In this document: one piece after another, positions 1 through 10,813 of the stretch
Layout of the letters: the number at the start of each line of letters is the position of its first letter
Position numbering within the stretch: the first letter of the stretch is position 1
Source of the DNA: Gymnopus androsaceus JB14
Lineage: Eukaryota > Basidiomycota > Agaricomycetes > Agaricales > Omphalotaceae
Assembly (NCBI GenBank): GCA_009733575.1
Contig: ML769508.1
Coordinates: forward strand, 121,829-185,828
Direction of reading: 5' to 3'
Length of the DNA stretch: 64,000 bases
Made by a program: the position numbers and the translations under genes
The notes under the pieces: model-generated
What the model was told of the DNA's origin: nothing
Seen by the model: only the letters and a program-made list of their open reading frames with translations
Databases searched by the model: none

Positions 1-414
1 ATGGTTGTATAACCATTTTTGGTTGAACTATATGTGATTTCCGGCAGGGAGTCCAAATTTGCAAAATACAGGTAACTCGGCCACTCGGTTTAGGTAGGGG
101 GACTGAGGATCATTCAGGGTGATTTCTGTGGCTCATACGAAAGGTAGTATTGGGAAACGTTGGTAGAACACGCTTCAGTCGAATTATACTGCCGATTTAA
201 GTTCCGGATCGGCAGCACAGCCACCAAATAAGGAAATCCCGAAATTACCCGACTTCTTCCCACTGATCAATTGATGCCGTCGCTCACGGCGACTCCCCTG
301 GCGCCCAACTGTTTTCAGAGCACGCCATGAAGGTACGCAACAACTTATGATTCGTTAAAGAGCACCCACATAAGTATTGCGAACTATATTCTACGAATGG
401 CCGAGTAGTGGGGC
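1..414. other. Left flank, no gene seen
   Basis: I see no convincing coding exon, RNA gene or repeat here. The only notable thing is at 398-410, where the 13 bases ending this flank repeat those at 415-427 (target duplication plus transposon start). That could be a footprint of an earlier insertion and excision at the same site. Confidence 0.4.
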
Positions 415-422
415 TGGCCGAG

Positions 423-590
423 TAGTGTTGCCGCGGCTTGAGAAAAAACCGGCTCGTAGCCGGCTACGAGCTGGTTTTTGAGCCGAGCCGAGCTGAAGCC
501 GAAAATAGTCGCGTGGGCCAGCTTCACAGCTCAAGCGCCGGCTGACACAGCTCGTAAGCCGGTTTGGCGCCGGCTTCAGGGTTTTTCTTT
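423..590. repeat. Left TIR and subterminal AGCCGGCT motif cluster
   Basis: The 16-bp terminal inverted repeat is followed by a dense run of palindromic and near-palindromic GAGCCGGCTC/AGCCGGCT motifs in both orientations up to about 590. Such subterminal repeats are typical binding sites for hAT transposases. The assignment is by position and repetition only. Confidence 0.75.
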
Positions 591-794
591 TGCTCTTCCT
601 TTCGTCGATACTCTCGACAAAATTCGACAAAATCTGATACACTTCTTTGACTGGCCCCTTCTTGTGCTCGAAACTGGAGAGTTTATGCCCATGCCATTGT
701 CCTCTACGCCACCCAATCCCAACCAGGATGCGAAAGTTGTATTGTTTCTGAAGGGACCCATACCCATACCAATCCAATCTCCGCAAAGAGACTT

Positions 795-945
795 TTATCG
801 CTACTGAAGGTCTTCCAACCAGCGGTCCCATTCCGAACGAGGTGAATGTGAAGTATTACAGGCAGCGTACGGAGAGCGCTGGCCTTCTTGTTACTGAGGG
901 GGTTTTGATTACACGGCAGGGTACTAGATTTTACGTTTTCTTTCA
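795..945 (+). pseudogene. Old-yellow-enzyme-like (NADH:flavin oxidoreductase) fragment
   Basis: The plus strand from about 805 reads EGLPTSGPIPNEV, then VKYYRQRTESAGLLVTEG and VLITRQGT. This matches the N-terminal region of OYE-family NADH:flavin oxidoreductases, where a P-x-E/D-x2-x-YYxQR...GxLxxTEA/G segment follows the first strand of the barrel. Only about 40 residues can be read, with no start, barrel core or catalytic His-x-x-His/Asn. It lies inside the hAT element with other gene fragments and looks like a captured, non-functional piece. The assignment rests on one short motif. Confidence 0.45.
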
Positions 946-1004
946 ACTTCCTTTCTTCTTCTTGCTCCTACACCAGACAAGAGCTACGTTCCTCCTTTTT
1001 TTCC

Positions 1005-2730
1005 GTAGATGTCGATGTCAAGATTGATGCTTTAACCAAGATTCAGGCAGGTGTGTATATTGCTTGAAATAAAGCAAGGGACTTGGAACTGAACGACCTT
1101 TTCCAGATCAACGACCCTGATGCCCTCATCAATGATCTCAAAGCCTGTTTGCGAACTTCAAACCAGCATCTTACCACAGCAACCTTGTCTGCACTACCAA
1201 CGATTCTCCCTCTACTCATCTTACGACCTCTGAATGCACCACCATCAGTGAAATGGGCAATCATCGGTCCACTCTTCGACCTCTTCCTCTTCGCCATCTT
1301 CCATTGTCGATGCGTTTGCTCTCCGCCAATTGCTCAATGCTTCCTTCCGACTGGCGGTATATTTGAGAGGCTCGGTGATAGAGAAAAGGCTCAGACCAAG
1401 GCACGCAAAACTTTAGTGATTCTAGGTGGATTGGTGTTTCGGGCTCCAGGCTCAACCATCACTAGCATGTCTACCGGTTCACGTGGTGCTAAAGGCCCTG
1501 AAACTCCTCTGGCCATTTTCAAACGCTTTTTGAGGGAAAATGGGTTGGCTAGCAAGGTGTGGAAGGCTAGGGAACAGGTACACTCTCGATGTGATTTCGC
1601 TCGTCCGTGCTCTAATATCACTATAGTGCATTCTTACCTTGGTGCAAATTCGCAAACAGCATCATATGTTTCCATTACGCCCCTACCTTCCGCACTTGGT
1701 TGATTCTTTAGAAGACACCGACGCCCATGTATGCGATTGTGCTCGTCAATCCATCATCGAAACTATTTTCCGGACCCTCCGTGACCGACGCCGCGACGCA
1801 CTGATCTAAAGAAGGAAATGACTAAAAAGGGCATACGCAAAACCGTCGTAGACGGCGTTTTGTCAAAACTGCTTAGTGGTGGGAATGGAGTGGATAGTAG
1901 CCCACAGAGTCCAACGGGTTCTGAAAATGGGGACGCAAAGTCTGCTGGTTATGTTCCCCTGAGTTTGGCGTTGCAAGGTTGCAAGGCGTTGGGTCCAGTG
2001 GCGGTACCTCGAGCAATCACTGGGATTCCTAGGCCTCCAAGTCGAGCAGCAGCGGCAGCGGAGCTCTCTGGCCCCCCGACACCCACCACTGAAGCGTCTA
2101 CTGTGGCAGAGATACGTCCTGTTTATGTCAGTGTTCCAGTCTTCTTACCAGTGTGATGTTATCTGACGTTTATGTGTAGATTGCTTCTGTTCGTGATCTT
2201 GAAAATGAGTTTCCAGGCATGGAGAAAGCCTTTGAAGTGAGCTATATTATTATGTTCTTGGCTATTTCATGCAAACATATTTAGCAGGGCAAAGAGACCG
2301 AAACATAACTGGTCGGCAAGAGAACAGTCTGTCTTGTGAGTACGCGGAATGTTGAAAGGGGATGTTCACCAGAGATATCTCGAATCCTTCATAGCGTGTC
2401 TCAAACAAGGCTTTATCCAATGGTCTTTCAAAATGGTGCGTCCGCAGCTGAAGCTCATCTTGCTTGTACTTATAACCAACCTAGTTGGCCAGTCTATGTA
2501 CGACAGTGTGTCTAAACACATGTGCACTGTATCACGAAACTCTGTGTCGAACTCGGAACGTCCATGGATCCGTTTTGCGAAGACCCTTTTAACGAATCTT
2601 CTCAAAATGGCCGGGTTCACAAAAAAGCTTGCCGCCGACTGGTCACAAGCTTCCGTAGGCTCGCTTATAACTTACACCTCTGGAAACCCGCGTATCTTCC
2701 TTCCCCTTCTTTCGCACTTGTTGTAGAACA
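1005..2730 (+). pseudogene. CLASP/Stu1 microtubule-binding protein fragment (captured)
   Basis: Segments of a CLASP (fungal Stu1) N-terminal TOG region can be read in order but in shifting frames. They are KIDALTKIQ (about 1020), DALINDLKACLRTSNQHLTT (about 1118), GIFERLGDREKAQTKAR (about 1360), PLAIFKRFLRENGLASKVWK (about 1507), LPHLVDSLEDTDAHVCDCAR (about 1690), KKEMTKKGIRKTVVDGVLSK (about 1812), and then GMLKGDVHQRYLESFIACLK and TLLTNLLKMAGFTKK (2350-2630). CLASPs stabilise microtubule plus ends and spindles. An intron-like GTGAGC...AG at about 2237-2286 lies between exon-like blocks, so capture was from genomic DNA and not from mRNA. Frameshifts and the TGA near 1804 make it non-functional. 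It sits inside the hAT element. I read the blocks by eye, so exact boundaries are approximate. Confidence 0.75.
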
Positions 2731-3234
2731 GAGTGGCCCCACGCACCTGGAATTTGGAACAACAGCAGGTCACTCTGGTCCATGGCGCACATGGGTATAT
2801 CATCCACGAATTCCTCGACTCCACATCGAACAAGCGCACCGACTCTTGGGCGGGTCCATTGCCAACCGAGCCCGGTTTGGTCTTCAGGCTCTTAGAGCGA
2901 GTAGCGATCAAGCTCCGTCCGTGTGGAGGAGGCAATGATATAGGGTGAGCTTCCCTTTCCTTCTTCACCGCGGACCGCCGGACACACAATATTCAACTAA
3001 CTTTCCGAATTCCGTCCTCCATTTATACCCCACTAGAAGAAACTATTGATTCTCATCTCCGAGGTCAGCAAGCTAGATATTGCATTCATTGATCTGCTGT
3101 GGTACATGCCGGCATTTGACGAGGTTTTCGCGCAACGGTGCATGACACTGTTGCTGTTCAGGGTTAGCTTTCTCAGTATTATTTGTATGCCTTGGTCGCT
3201 GACTGTATATCTGCTCATCCTTCGTTGAAGACAA
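2731..3234 (+). other. Cargo of unclear origin inside the hAT element
   Basis: This follows the CLASP fragment and precedes the uL2 fragment. The first 200 bases may be the diverged continuation of the CLASP TOG region (a GISSTNSS-like stretch near 2790), but I cannot confirm it. A short open stretch at 3046-3228 has no family I recognise. Confidence 0.3.
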
Positions 3235-3640
3235 AGTCGGTGACCATGCTCTTACACAGACATCTAACAACTATGCTACTGTTATTGATCACTTGAACGA
3301 TGAGAACAAGACGAGGATCAGGTGCTACCGTTGGTATTGTTGCTGGAGGTGGACGTATTTTGGGCATACCACAAACACAAGGACAAGCGTTACAAGTATG
3401 TATCTTTTTTTATTCGGCGCTTTGAGTATGATGTTAACGTTGTAGTGTTGCAATGAACCGTAACCATCAACACTCCACTATGCTGTTCCTGGACAGAAAG
3501 TTGGTCTTATTGCTGCTCGCCGGGTATGTTATTCCTGCTTTTTTTTTTAGTATTGTATCGGTTCCTTACTTTTCTGCCTTGCATAGACTGGTCTGCTTCA
3601 TGGTACCATCAAAGTCAAGGAGGTGGTCAAGGTTATGCAA
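3235..3640 (+). pseudogene. Ribosomal protein uL2 (RPL8) fragment (captured)
   Basis: Scattered blocks match eukaryotic cytosolic uL2: VGDHALTQTSNNYATVIDHL, then NDENKTRIR (3236-3321), VGIVAGGGRI (about 3333), AYHKHKDKRYK (about 3363), HQHST plus PGQKVGLIAARR (about 3467-3525), and TGLLHGTIKVKEVV (about 3590). The last two blocks are separated by an intron with good GT/AG ends (3525-3588), and an intron-like stretch (3396-3446) follows the KDKRYK block. The segment is therefore a DNA-level copy and not a processed pseudogene. Parts of the normal sequence between the blocks are missing and frames change, so it cannot make a ribosomal protein. Confidence 0.75.
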
Positions 3641-4428
3641 ATCGTTTGTATTCAAAGAGGGTTCGTCTTACGATGCGAGTATTTTACAAGTGTAAAAACT
3701 AGTCAACATCCAATGCTACTAGATCTGGAATATCCTTCCGCGCGTACTACCATTACCGATCAGATGAATCAAAATGAGTGAATCCTCTAAAATACTTACC
3801 TTCCATTCATCGAATGACAGAGTGAGGCGTCTGAAATTTGCAGCATTGTCACAGACAATCATTCGGAGTAGTTCCTTGACTTCCTGGCTCGGAGCGATGT
3901 TCAAGGGCTATATGAATGGTAAGCACTTGTTCTTTATTGCAAAGTCATTGCTCACTGCCACATTAAAGCTGTCCGTGTCATGCGCAAATGGAAGCAGCTC
4001 AAAAATTTCAAGGTTTTCGAGAGCAACGCTTGTTAGGTTGATACTAGGAGTGCTCTGGCATTAAAATGTCTGTAAATACAAACCCCCAAAAGTCAAAGCT
4101 CGATGTTAAAACTGACCATTCTGTGTGTATTTGCTATAGGGACAACGTGGTTGAAAGGAAAGAAGTAATTTCATGGGTCCGCTCATTTAGAGTTTTAGCC
4201 TATTCTATACCTGGAAACGACCAAGCTTTGCTTAACATTCTCCTTTCGAATGGCACGCACTGGATACTGTGCATCAGGATTTTTTCATAAGTATGTAGAC
4301 TGCACATGTAAGTTCCAAACTAGCGCACTGATCTTTCTTTTATATACAGGGCCCTGAGGTCGATTCTGAGTTATATCTGCTCTTTTTTCCTTCTCTCCCT
4401 CATCTCGGAGCAACAACATCCAGCTCAT
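3641..4428. other. Unassigned cargo between uL2 fragment and transposase
   Basis: Short open stretches occur on both strands (for example plus 3774-4064 and 4066-4290, minus 3904-3719). None shows a recognisable motif or convincing splice structure. Because it lies between captured fragments and the transposase, it may hold further unrecognised fragments or the transposase promoter. Confidence 0.3.
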
Positions 4429-7400
4429 ATGGCAGAAAATAGAGAAGATATTGAGGACAACCGAAGACCCCGCCGAAAAGATTGTTTAGATTACCGCCAG
4501 CTCTCTGGAGAAGGAGCCGCTTCGGCCCCTGTGTCTCAACAGTTGCGGAAAGAGAGGTCTACTAATCGCAGGAAAGGTCGCGCTCTTCCTGCTATCCAGG
4601 AGAATGATAATGAAGGTATTTCATTCTCTTGGTTGCATTTCCAATCCTAACCATGCCTTTTCAACAGACATAAATCCACAGCCCACTCCTGCGAATTGTC
4701 TAGTTATTCGAATCCCAGCTAGGCCTCGCGTTGCTTCAGATCCGATTGCTGCAGGTCCTTCACGTGCATTCGACCCTCGTCGTTCGTTTTCCGGTTCACA
4801 GATTCAACCGTTATACAATGATGATGACGAGTCTGAAAATTCCCGGGACATTTTACCAGCTCGTCAACCTGCAATAGATCCAGATCCTCTCTATGTTGAC
4901 GATGGCGAAATTTTTGACTGGTCTGATGCCAATCATGTCCCACCTGAGAGCGATGAATCTGAAGGAGAGACTCAAGACAACCCTTTAGCTTCGCTCGCGC
5001 TCTGCATCTGATCCCATTCCTCCTCCTCCTCCTCCTCCGCTTTTTCATCCACCAGTCTCCAAAACAACTGCAATGGATATCAAGCATTTCTTTATTCGTG
5101 GAAGAGGCAGAGGAGCAGAGCCATCGAATGTGGAACTAGATGATGGTACAGTCATAGAACGACCTGAGAGGACAATGTGCAAGCTGTGCAGGTATGTAGG
5201 ACAATTTGTGCAATTCAAACCTATATTTATTTTTACAATTAGGGTTGTAAATCCGGAGCCAAAGTTCGTCTACACATATGAGACTACGACAAGTAACAAT
5301 AACCTGCGTGGACACCTCCGAAAATACCACAGTATTGAATACACAGCTGTCTGCGAGCGTAATGGTTGGGTAAAGGATAAAACTGGTAGCACAGCTAGGC
5401 CATACACCATTCAGCCACCATTTTCGCACCGTGAATTCCTTAATAAACTGGCTTGTTTTTTCATCGCCACTGATCAAGTATGTTTTGGTTGTCATGTCCA
5501 TTCGATATTGATATATTTGAATCAGTCAATCTACACCATTGAAGCTCCAGAACTCCGCGATCTTTTACTATTTCTCCGTGAAAGTCTCAAGGATGAAGAC
5601 ATTCCCCATCGCACAAAGCTTCGAGCGGCTATTATTGAGCAATTCCAAGTATACTTCAATCAGTTGAAGACCGATCTCGCTGTGAGTGCATTTTATCATT
5701 GGCTTTAGTGATGTTCAACTTAAAGCTTTGCACACAGGCCTCAGTCTCGAAAATATCGTTCACAGCTGATGTCTGGTCATCGTTCATGATGAAACCATAC
5801 CTCGCTATCACCGCACATTGGCTAGAGCAACTTCCTAGTGGTACCCTCAAGTTACAATCAGCACTTATTGCATTTCATCGGCTACATGGTACACATAGCG
5901 GCGAACGATTTGCAAAAATTTCTCTCCATGTTCTGGATCGTGCTGGAATCACAGCGAAGGTTAGTTGTCCAAAGGTTTGATCTGCTCTCTCTGACAATAT
6001 TTATTTCAGTGTGGCTTTTGGACGCTCGATAACGCCGAGAACAATAACACGTGGATGTTTCACCTTGAAACTCTTCTCATGGCGCGTTTTGTTCAATTCA
6101 GCAAGGAAGAAAACCGGGCTTTTTGTCTCTCGCATGTCATTAATATTTGTTCTCAACATGTCGGAAAGTTGTTGGAAAAGGAAACTGCTGAACTAATCAC
6201 GCTTTCTGAAGTCGACGATTCATCTGGGTCTGATGACGAAGATGCAAGGCCATCTAACCAACGCCGGCCACCACCAAAGGGCATTATCTCAAAGGTGCGA
6301 CGAGGCGTTCAAGCTGTGCGATGCTCAGGTCTGCGTCGTGATGAGCTCCAGGTTGTAATTACATCTGGAAATACGCAAAACATGTTCTTGGATGACAAAG
6401 GTATAATTGTCACGCTCCCAGTGGTGCAGCTACTACATGATGTCCGCACTCGATGGGATAGTCTTTTTTTCATGATTCGCAGGTACAGGGTGCTTCGCCA
6501 GGTATAGTTGCATATTTACTTGCAAGTTAGCTACTGAAATTTCACGCAGGCTATCGAGATGCTTTTCCGTCGTCCTGCACACCAGAAAACGCTTCTACCT
6601 TTAGTCCCAACCGATGCCGAGTGGAAGAAGCTACGGGACTTTGAAGTCATACTGCAGGTATAATATATTAATTTTTTTGTTGACTTCATAGCTCACTCAC
6701 GACTAATTACAGGTCCCTCACACGGTACAACAAGTAATGTCAAAACAGAAGACTCCAGTCTTATCCAGCGCCATTCCAGTTTATGAGCGCTTTATTTATT
6801 CTTGGGAGTACATGGCCAAGAATAACCCTTCTCTCTCCTACTTCATCAATGAGGGATTGAAATGGGCATACAAATACTACGAGAAGATGCTCCGCCCAAC
6901 AATATATCTCATTGCTATGTGTGAGTCTTTGATTTCACTCACATCGCTCACATCGCTCTCTTATTAATTACATGATGACATAGTTATCAATCCATCGATC
7001 CGTCTATCATGGATTAGGGAAAAGTGGACGCCGACTTTCACAAATAATGCGATTGAGAAAATTCTGGAGAAGGTGATATATACTGATTATCATACTATGT
7101 GATGCTAAGTAACAAGTTTCAGATGCGAGAGTACTATCCTCGTGCATACCCTGAAGAACCTATAGCTGCACATTCAGCCATAGAGTCGATACCGATGATG
7201 GAGGAAGACCTTGCAGCTGAGTATGACATGCCAGATTTGAACATGTTTCTCCCTAGTGCTGCTTCCACCTCGACAAATCCAACTAGGGATTGTGAGGATA
7301 CAATCAAGGCAGAGTTCCGTAGATATACCACCGATGCATTAGCATCACCGGATACAGATCTTATAGGCTTCTGGTCGGTACGTACATGTTATTATCTCTA

Positions 7401-7789
7401 TCTCTACATAAGCTCACGGCGTGTCTCTCCTTCTCTTCTTCTTCTAGGATCCGAAGTATCGTGAAACTTACAAGATTATCTATGCTATGGCTCTCGACTA
7501 TCTACCCATAATGGCTTCCTCAGTTCCATGCGAGCGTGTATTCAGCTCGAGCGGTGAAACTGACACCAAGAAGCGAAACCGCTTGGGTGCTGTATTGATG
7601 GAAGCACTTCAAATCACAAAGTACCTACTGAAGGAGGAACGACTGGATTTCATGGACGGTTGGATCACAAGCGAGGGTGCTATGACAGAGACTGGTTCAG
7701 AAAAAGATGTCTTGGAGCGTGTTGCAAGCAGTGCCGGGAATGCGACAGCGATGAATGAGCTTATGGCTTTTTTTGAACGAGATGAGTAG
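4429..7789 (+). CDS. hAT transposase (BED zinc finger, RNase H-like core, hATC dimerisation domain)
   Basis: Multi-exon transposase of the surrounding element. The start is ATG 4429. Short introns can be read, e.g. 4615-4674, 5192-5242, and others near 5480, 5684, 5960, 6502, 6658, 6920, 7073 and 7379. Domains in order: an acidic, Ser-rich N terminus; a BED-type zinc finger (MCKLC...LRGHLRKYH, a C-x2-C...H-x4-H pattern, about 5176-5330, split by the 51-bp intron); an RNase H-like core with FTADVWSS near 5757 and GFWTLDNAENN near 6013, candidate catalytic aspartates; and the C-terminal dimerisation block DYLPIMASSVPCERVFSSSG with NRLGAVLMEALQITKYL (7496-7630). One frame problem exists near 4985-5000, where the N-terminal exon runs out and the BED exon is in another frame. 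That is either an unrecognised splice or a 1-bp indel. Otherwise the reading frame is clean, so the element may be active or recently active. Confidence 0.88.
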
Positions 7790-8469
7790 CCAGAGTTAAA
7801 GTTGTCGATACCTCAGATGTATATATTGCATGAGAATTTGAACTGATATGAACGAGTCAAACAATTCAATTATTGTCAATGGGTAGATACAATACATGCA
7901 GAATGATCATCGTTGTGCATAAAGGATAGTGGCGAAAGTGTCGATGCTGTCAGAACCAATCAATGGCAATACGGATCTTGTTGATTTCGGTACAGGTACG
8001 AACCATCTGAGATTGACGGTCAGTATAGAAAAGTACGATGAAAAAGACAAACGTACTTTTGACCAGCATGATAAATATGTCCTTCTGAGACTCTTGTGCT
8101 GCATGCATCGCTTCTTGGCATCCACACATTGCTCGAGAAACCTGATCTCAATACCACTTGATAATCGGATTTTGAGTGTGCACACAAGCAAATATGCTGG
8201 AGCGTATGCACCGTCGCCGCTGATTTTCTTCCCAAGCACTATTACATTTATAGAAGAAATATGGAAAGGGGATTTAAAACACACCTAGATTTTCAACTTC
8301 TCTTGGCTCTAATAAGTTTCAAGTTTGTAGATGAGGTTGTGTCGCATGGTGCGATTGATATTGTTGGTGAATTATCATATACTGGGGCCATAGCTATGAA
8401 GAGCGGTCTATTGTGACCAAGAGAGCCCATGCAGGTGAATGAAAGTCGCGAAAACAACATCATTTCGAT
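7790..8469. other. 3' part of the hAT element, no gene seen
   Basis: This is the transposase 3' UTR and spacer up to the right subterminal repeats. An open stretch at 7929-8288 can be read on the plus strand with another on the minus strand, but neither has a motif or splice context. Confidence 0.35.
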
Positions 8470-8611
8470 TATGGCGGTGGAGCCGGCGTGAGCCGGCTCC
8501 GCAGCCAAGCCATCAGCTGGACAGTCGGCTTTGTCAGCTCAAGAGCCGGCTGATTTCCTGAGCTGCAGCTTGACGAGCCGGCTACCGGCTAGCCGAGCCG
8601 CGGCAACACTA
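8470..8611. repeat. Right TIR and subterminal AGCCGGCT motif cluster
   Basis: This mirrors the left end: GAGCCGGC/AGCCGGCT motifs crowd 8470-8595, followed by the exact inverted 16-bp TIR at 8596-8611 and the target duplication at 8612-8619. Confidence 0.75.
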
Positions 8612-8668
8612 TGGCCGAGTAAGGTACACCCTATAGTAGTGGTAGATTCGCCACTTATCCAGGAAATC

Positions 8669-9450
8669 TCAAGCCTGTCGGATGTTACGTAAGTACGCCT
8701 TGCGAACCGCATGAGTCTCGAGATCTTTGGCCTCAATAATTTCCACATTGGCTAGCACTCCCTGTAATAGAGCTTAGTAAATATAAGTGACTACAAAGTG
8801 CACCAATTTACCTTAAGGAATGCCACTCCAACCAGGTTCATGCTCTGTTGATCAAAAGAAATACGGTACTTTGCACCCGCTGGCGCCCTCAAAAGTGTAC
8901 CACCGTTACCCGGGATTTCCACACGAATCCAGTTTTTCGAGATAATATCTAACCTGGGTGTATTAGCATCAATTAATACAGATTTTAGATTTGATAATGA
9001 ACCTTCCACATCGAATTTTAAGCTGCCTTCAGTTACAATGACTATGGCCTCTTGCGAGATAACCCGATCGCTGCATAAATCGAGGATTCAATCCATAATT
9101 AGAGGCTTTACGCTGAGACTTACGCCTCAGGAGAGATCTGAGCCAACTTGGCCAATTTTTCTCGGGCCATCTATTCGAGATGCACGAGTGAGAGAAAGCA
9201 AGCAATGAAATCGTATAAGTACCTGCTGAGAATTTGTCGCCAAATCCTTGAAAGAGAAAGGCACTACAGATCCCTCGGTAAGAGGATATCCTAACTCTTG
9301 TGCTAGCTTTCGAGCAGTTTGCTCGAGGTCCTGGGGGCTTAGTTGTGAAGGCAATATCTTCCACCCAAGAGCAGTGAATTCCTCGAGAGAGACTGAACGG
9401 GCAGAATCAGTAGAAGAATTGCTGGGAAGACGATATGCACGGAAAGACAT
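8669..9450 (-). CDS. Acireductone dioxygenase-like cupin, copy A (metal ligands missing)
   Basis: Five exons on the minus strand: 9450-9223, 9170-9124, 9070-9003, 8948-8812 and 8761-8669. All introns have GT-AG ends, and together they give a clean 190-residue protein. It matches acireductone dioxygenase (ARD, methionine salvage) in length and landmarks: N-terminal RAYRLP, VSLEEFTALGWKI, the helix DLEQTARKLAQELGYP, the strand region TEGSLKFDVE (family: EGSGYFDVR), WIRVEIPGN, PAGAKYRISF (family: PAGIYHRFT) and C-terminal RKAYLRNI. Known ARDs bind Fe/Ni through H-x-H-x(3-4)-E and a later H. Here the H-x-H segment is replaced by a stretch without histidine and the late His is Tyr. It is therefore probably not an ordinary ARD: a cupin with another role, or a non-catalytic paralogue. 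It sits head-to-tail with copy B. Confidence 0.8.
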
Positions 9451-9758
9451 CTTCTGTGTTTACGGCCCCTGTAAGTTTCGAGCAACCTTTTTAACTGTTG
9501 GAAATCCCGGTGCAAGTTATGTCGCAATATGTTGAAGTTGGTCAACTGAGCTCTCTGCATGCGATCTTTGTTTCAATGCCAGGGAATGCGGTCTTTGAGA
9601 GTGCGTACTATGGTATCTGCTGATCAAGGCCGTTCTTTCCTATTAGTGAGGTACCGTGACGCGAAGCAAAGAATATCAACATTCAGATATAATTTTCGCG
9701 TACAAACAGGAAAAGAGCGGTTCACAGTACACATTTCGGTGCTAAACAGACTCAAGAC

Positions 9759-10512
9759 TCAAATCTGACCAATACTGCGTAAATACGCCTTGCGAGCTGA
9801 ATGGTTTTCGAGATCTTTGGCCTCAATAACGTTCGCATCGGCCAGCACTCCCTGTAGCAAAGCTCGATAAATAAAATTGACTACAAAGTGCACCCACTTA
9901 CCTTAACGAATGCCACTCCAGTCTGGTTCATGTTCTGTTTATCAAAAGAAACGCGGAACTTTGCACCCGCTGGCACCCTTACAAGTGCACCACTGCTTGG
10001 GAGTTCCACATGAATCCAACTCTTCGAGATTGTATCTAACCGTAGACTAGCAGGGGCGAATCAGAGTTTAATTTTGTAAATACATACCTTCAACATCAAA
10101 TTGTCCACCTCCAGTTGCGGTGGCTATGTACTCGTGCGTGACAGCCCAACCACTGCATAAAGCGAGGGTTTAATCCATAATTCAAATATTTTCGCTGAGA
10201 CTTACGTCTCGAAAGAGCTCTGAGCAAACTTCGCCAAGATCTCCCGGGCCATCTATAGTACGTCTGAGATACGCGAGCGAGAAAGCAAACTGTGAAATCT
10301 CATACCTGTGGGGAATTTGATGCTGCGTCCTTGAAAGAGTAAGGAACTACAGACCCCTCCTGCGTAAGAGGATATCCTAGCTCCTGCGCTAGCTTTCGAG
10401 CAGTTTGTTCGAGGTCCTGGGGGCTTAGTTGCAATATCTTCCACCCGAGAGAAGTGAATTCCTCGAGAGAGACCGAATCAGTAGAGGGAAGACGATATGC
10501 ACGGATAGACAT
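9759..10512 (-). CDS. Acireductone dioxygenase-like cupin, copy B (metal ligands missing)
   Basis: Tandem paralogue of copy A with the same five-exon structure: 10512-10306, 10252-10206, 10152-10088, 10035-9902 and 9851-9759, giving a clean 181-residue protein. Landmarks are RAYRLPSTDSVSLEEFTSLG, the helix DLEQTARKLAQELGYP, AVTHEYIATATGGGQFDVE, WIHVELPSSG, PAGAKFRVSF and RKAYLRSI. Only one His lies near the H-x-H position (THEY), the Glu of the motif is absent, and the late His ligand of ARD is Phe. The promoter and start region (about 10560-10700) also resembles that of copy A (about 9495-9605), so the duplication unit included regulatory DNA. Both copies kept open frames while losing the ligands, which argues for selection on a changed function. 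Confidence 0.8.
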
Positions 10513-10813
10513 CGCTTCTCCGATTCACATATTCACCTAAAATTTCGAGCTGTCTTTTTATGTGCCATTAGAGATCCTGGTGCAAGTTATGTCGCAAGAT
10601 GTCGACATTGGTCAACTGAGCTCTCTGCATGCAAAGTTGTCAAATAACCTTTGCTATCTTTTCTTATGCCAGGGGAATGCGGTCTTTGAGAGTGCATACA
10701 ATGTTCTTCTCTGGAAAATTTGGACACGAAGCGCAAAGCAGAAATAGAAATTTCGCACGCATGAGTGTAAAGCGGAGAGTCACAGACCGCCAAAACTAAG
10801 CTAGAACTTGGTA

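Larger units (their letters stand above)
423..8611 (+). mobile_element. hAT DNA transposon carrying host gene fragments
   Basis: This is an 8.2-kb hAT-superfamily element. The left end TAGTGTTGCCGCGGCT (423-438) is matched by its exact reverse complement at 8596-8611, and the 8-bp target duplication TGGCCGAG flanks both sides (415-422 and 8612-8619). An 8-bp duplication and a TIR of the YAGTGTTG type are hallmarks of hAT. Just inside both ends lie many AGCCGGCT-type motifs, the usual position of transposase binding sites. The right half holds a spliced transposase (4429-7789). The left half (about 0.8-3.7 kb) holds fragments of unrelated host genes with introns still present. The perfect TIRs and target duplication suggest a fairly recent insertion. 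Confidence 0.9.

Noticed and set aside
391..831. Minus-strand ORF of 146 codons at the left end of the hAT element
   Set aside because: It runs through the TIR and subterminal AGCCGGCT repeats and antisense to the OYE-like fragment. No motif.
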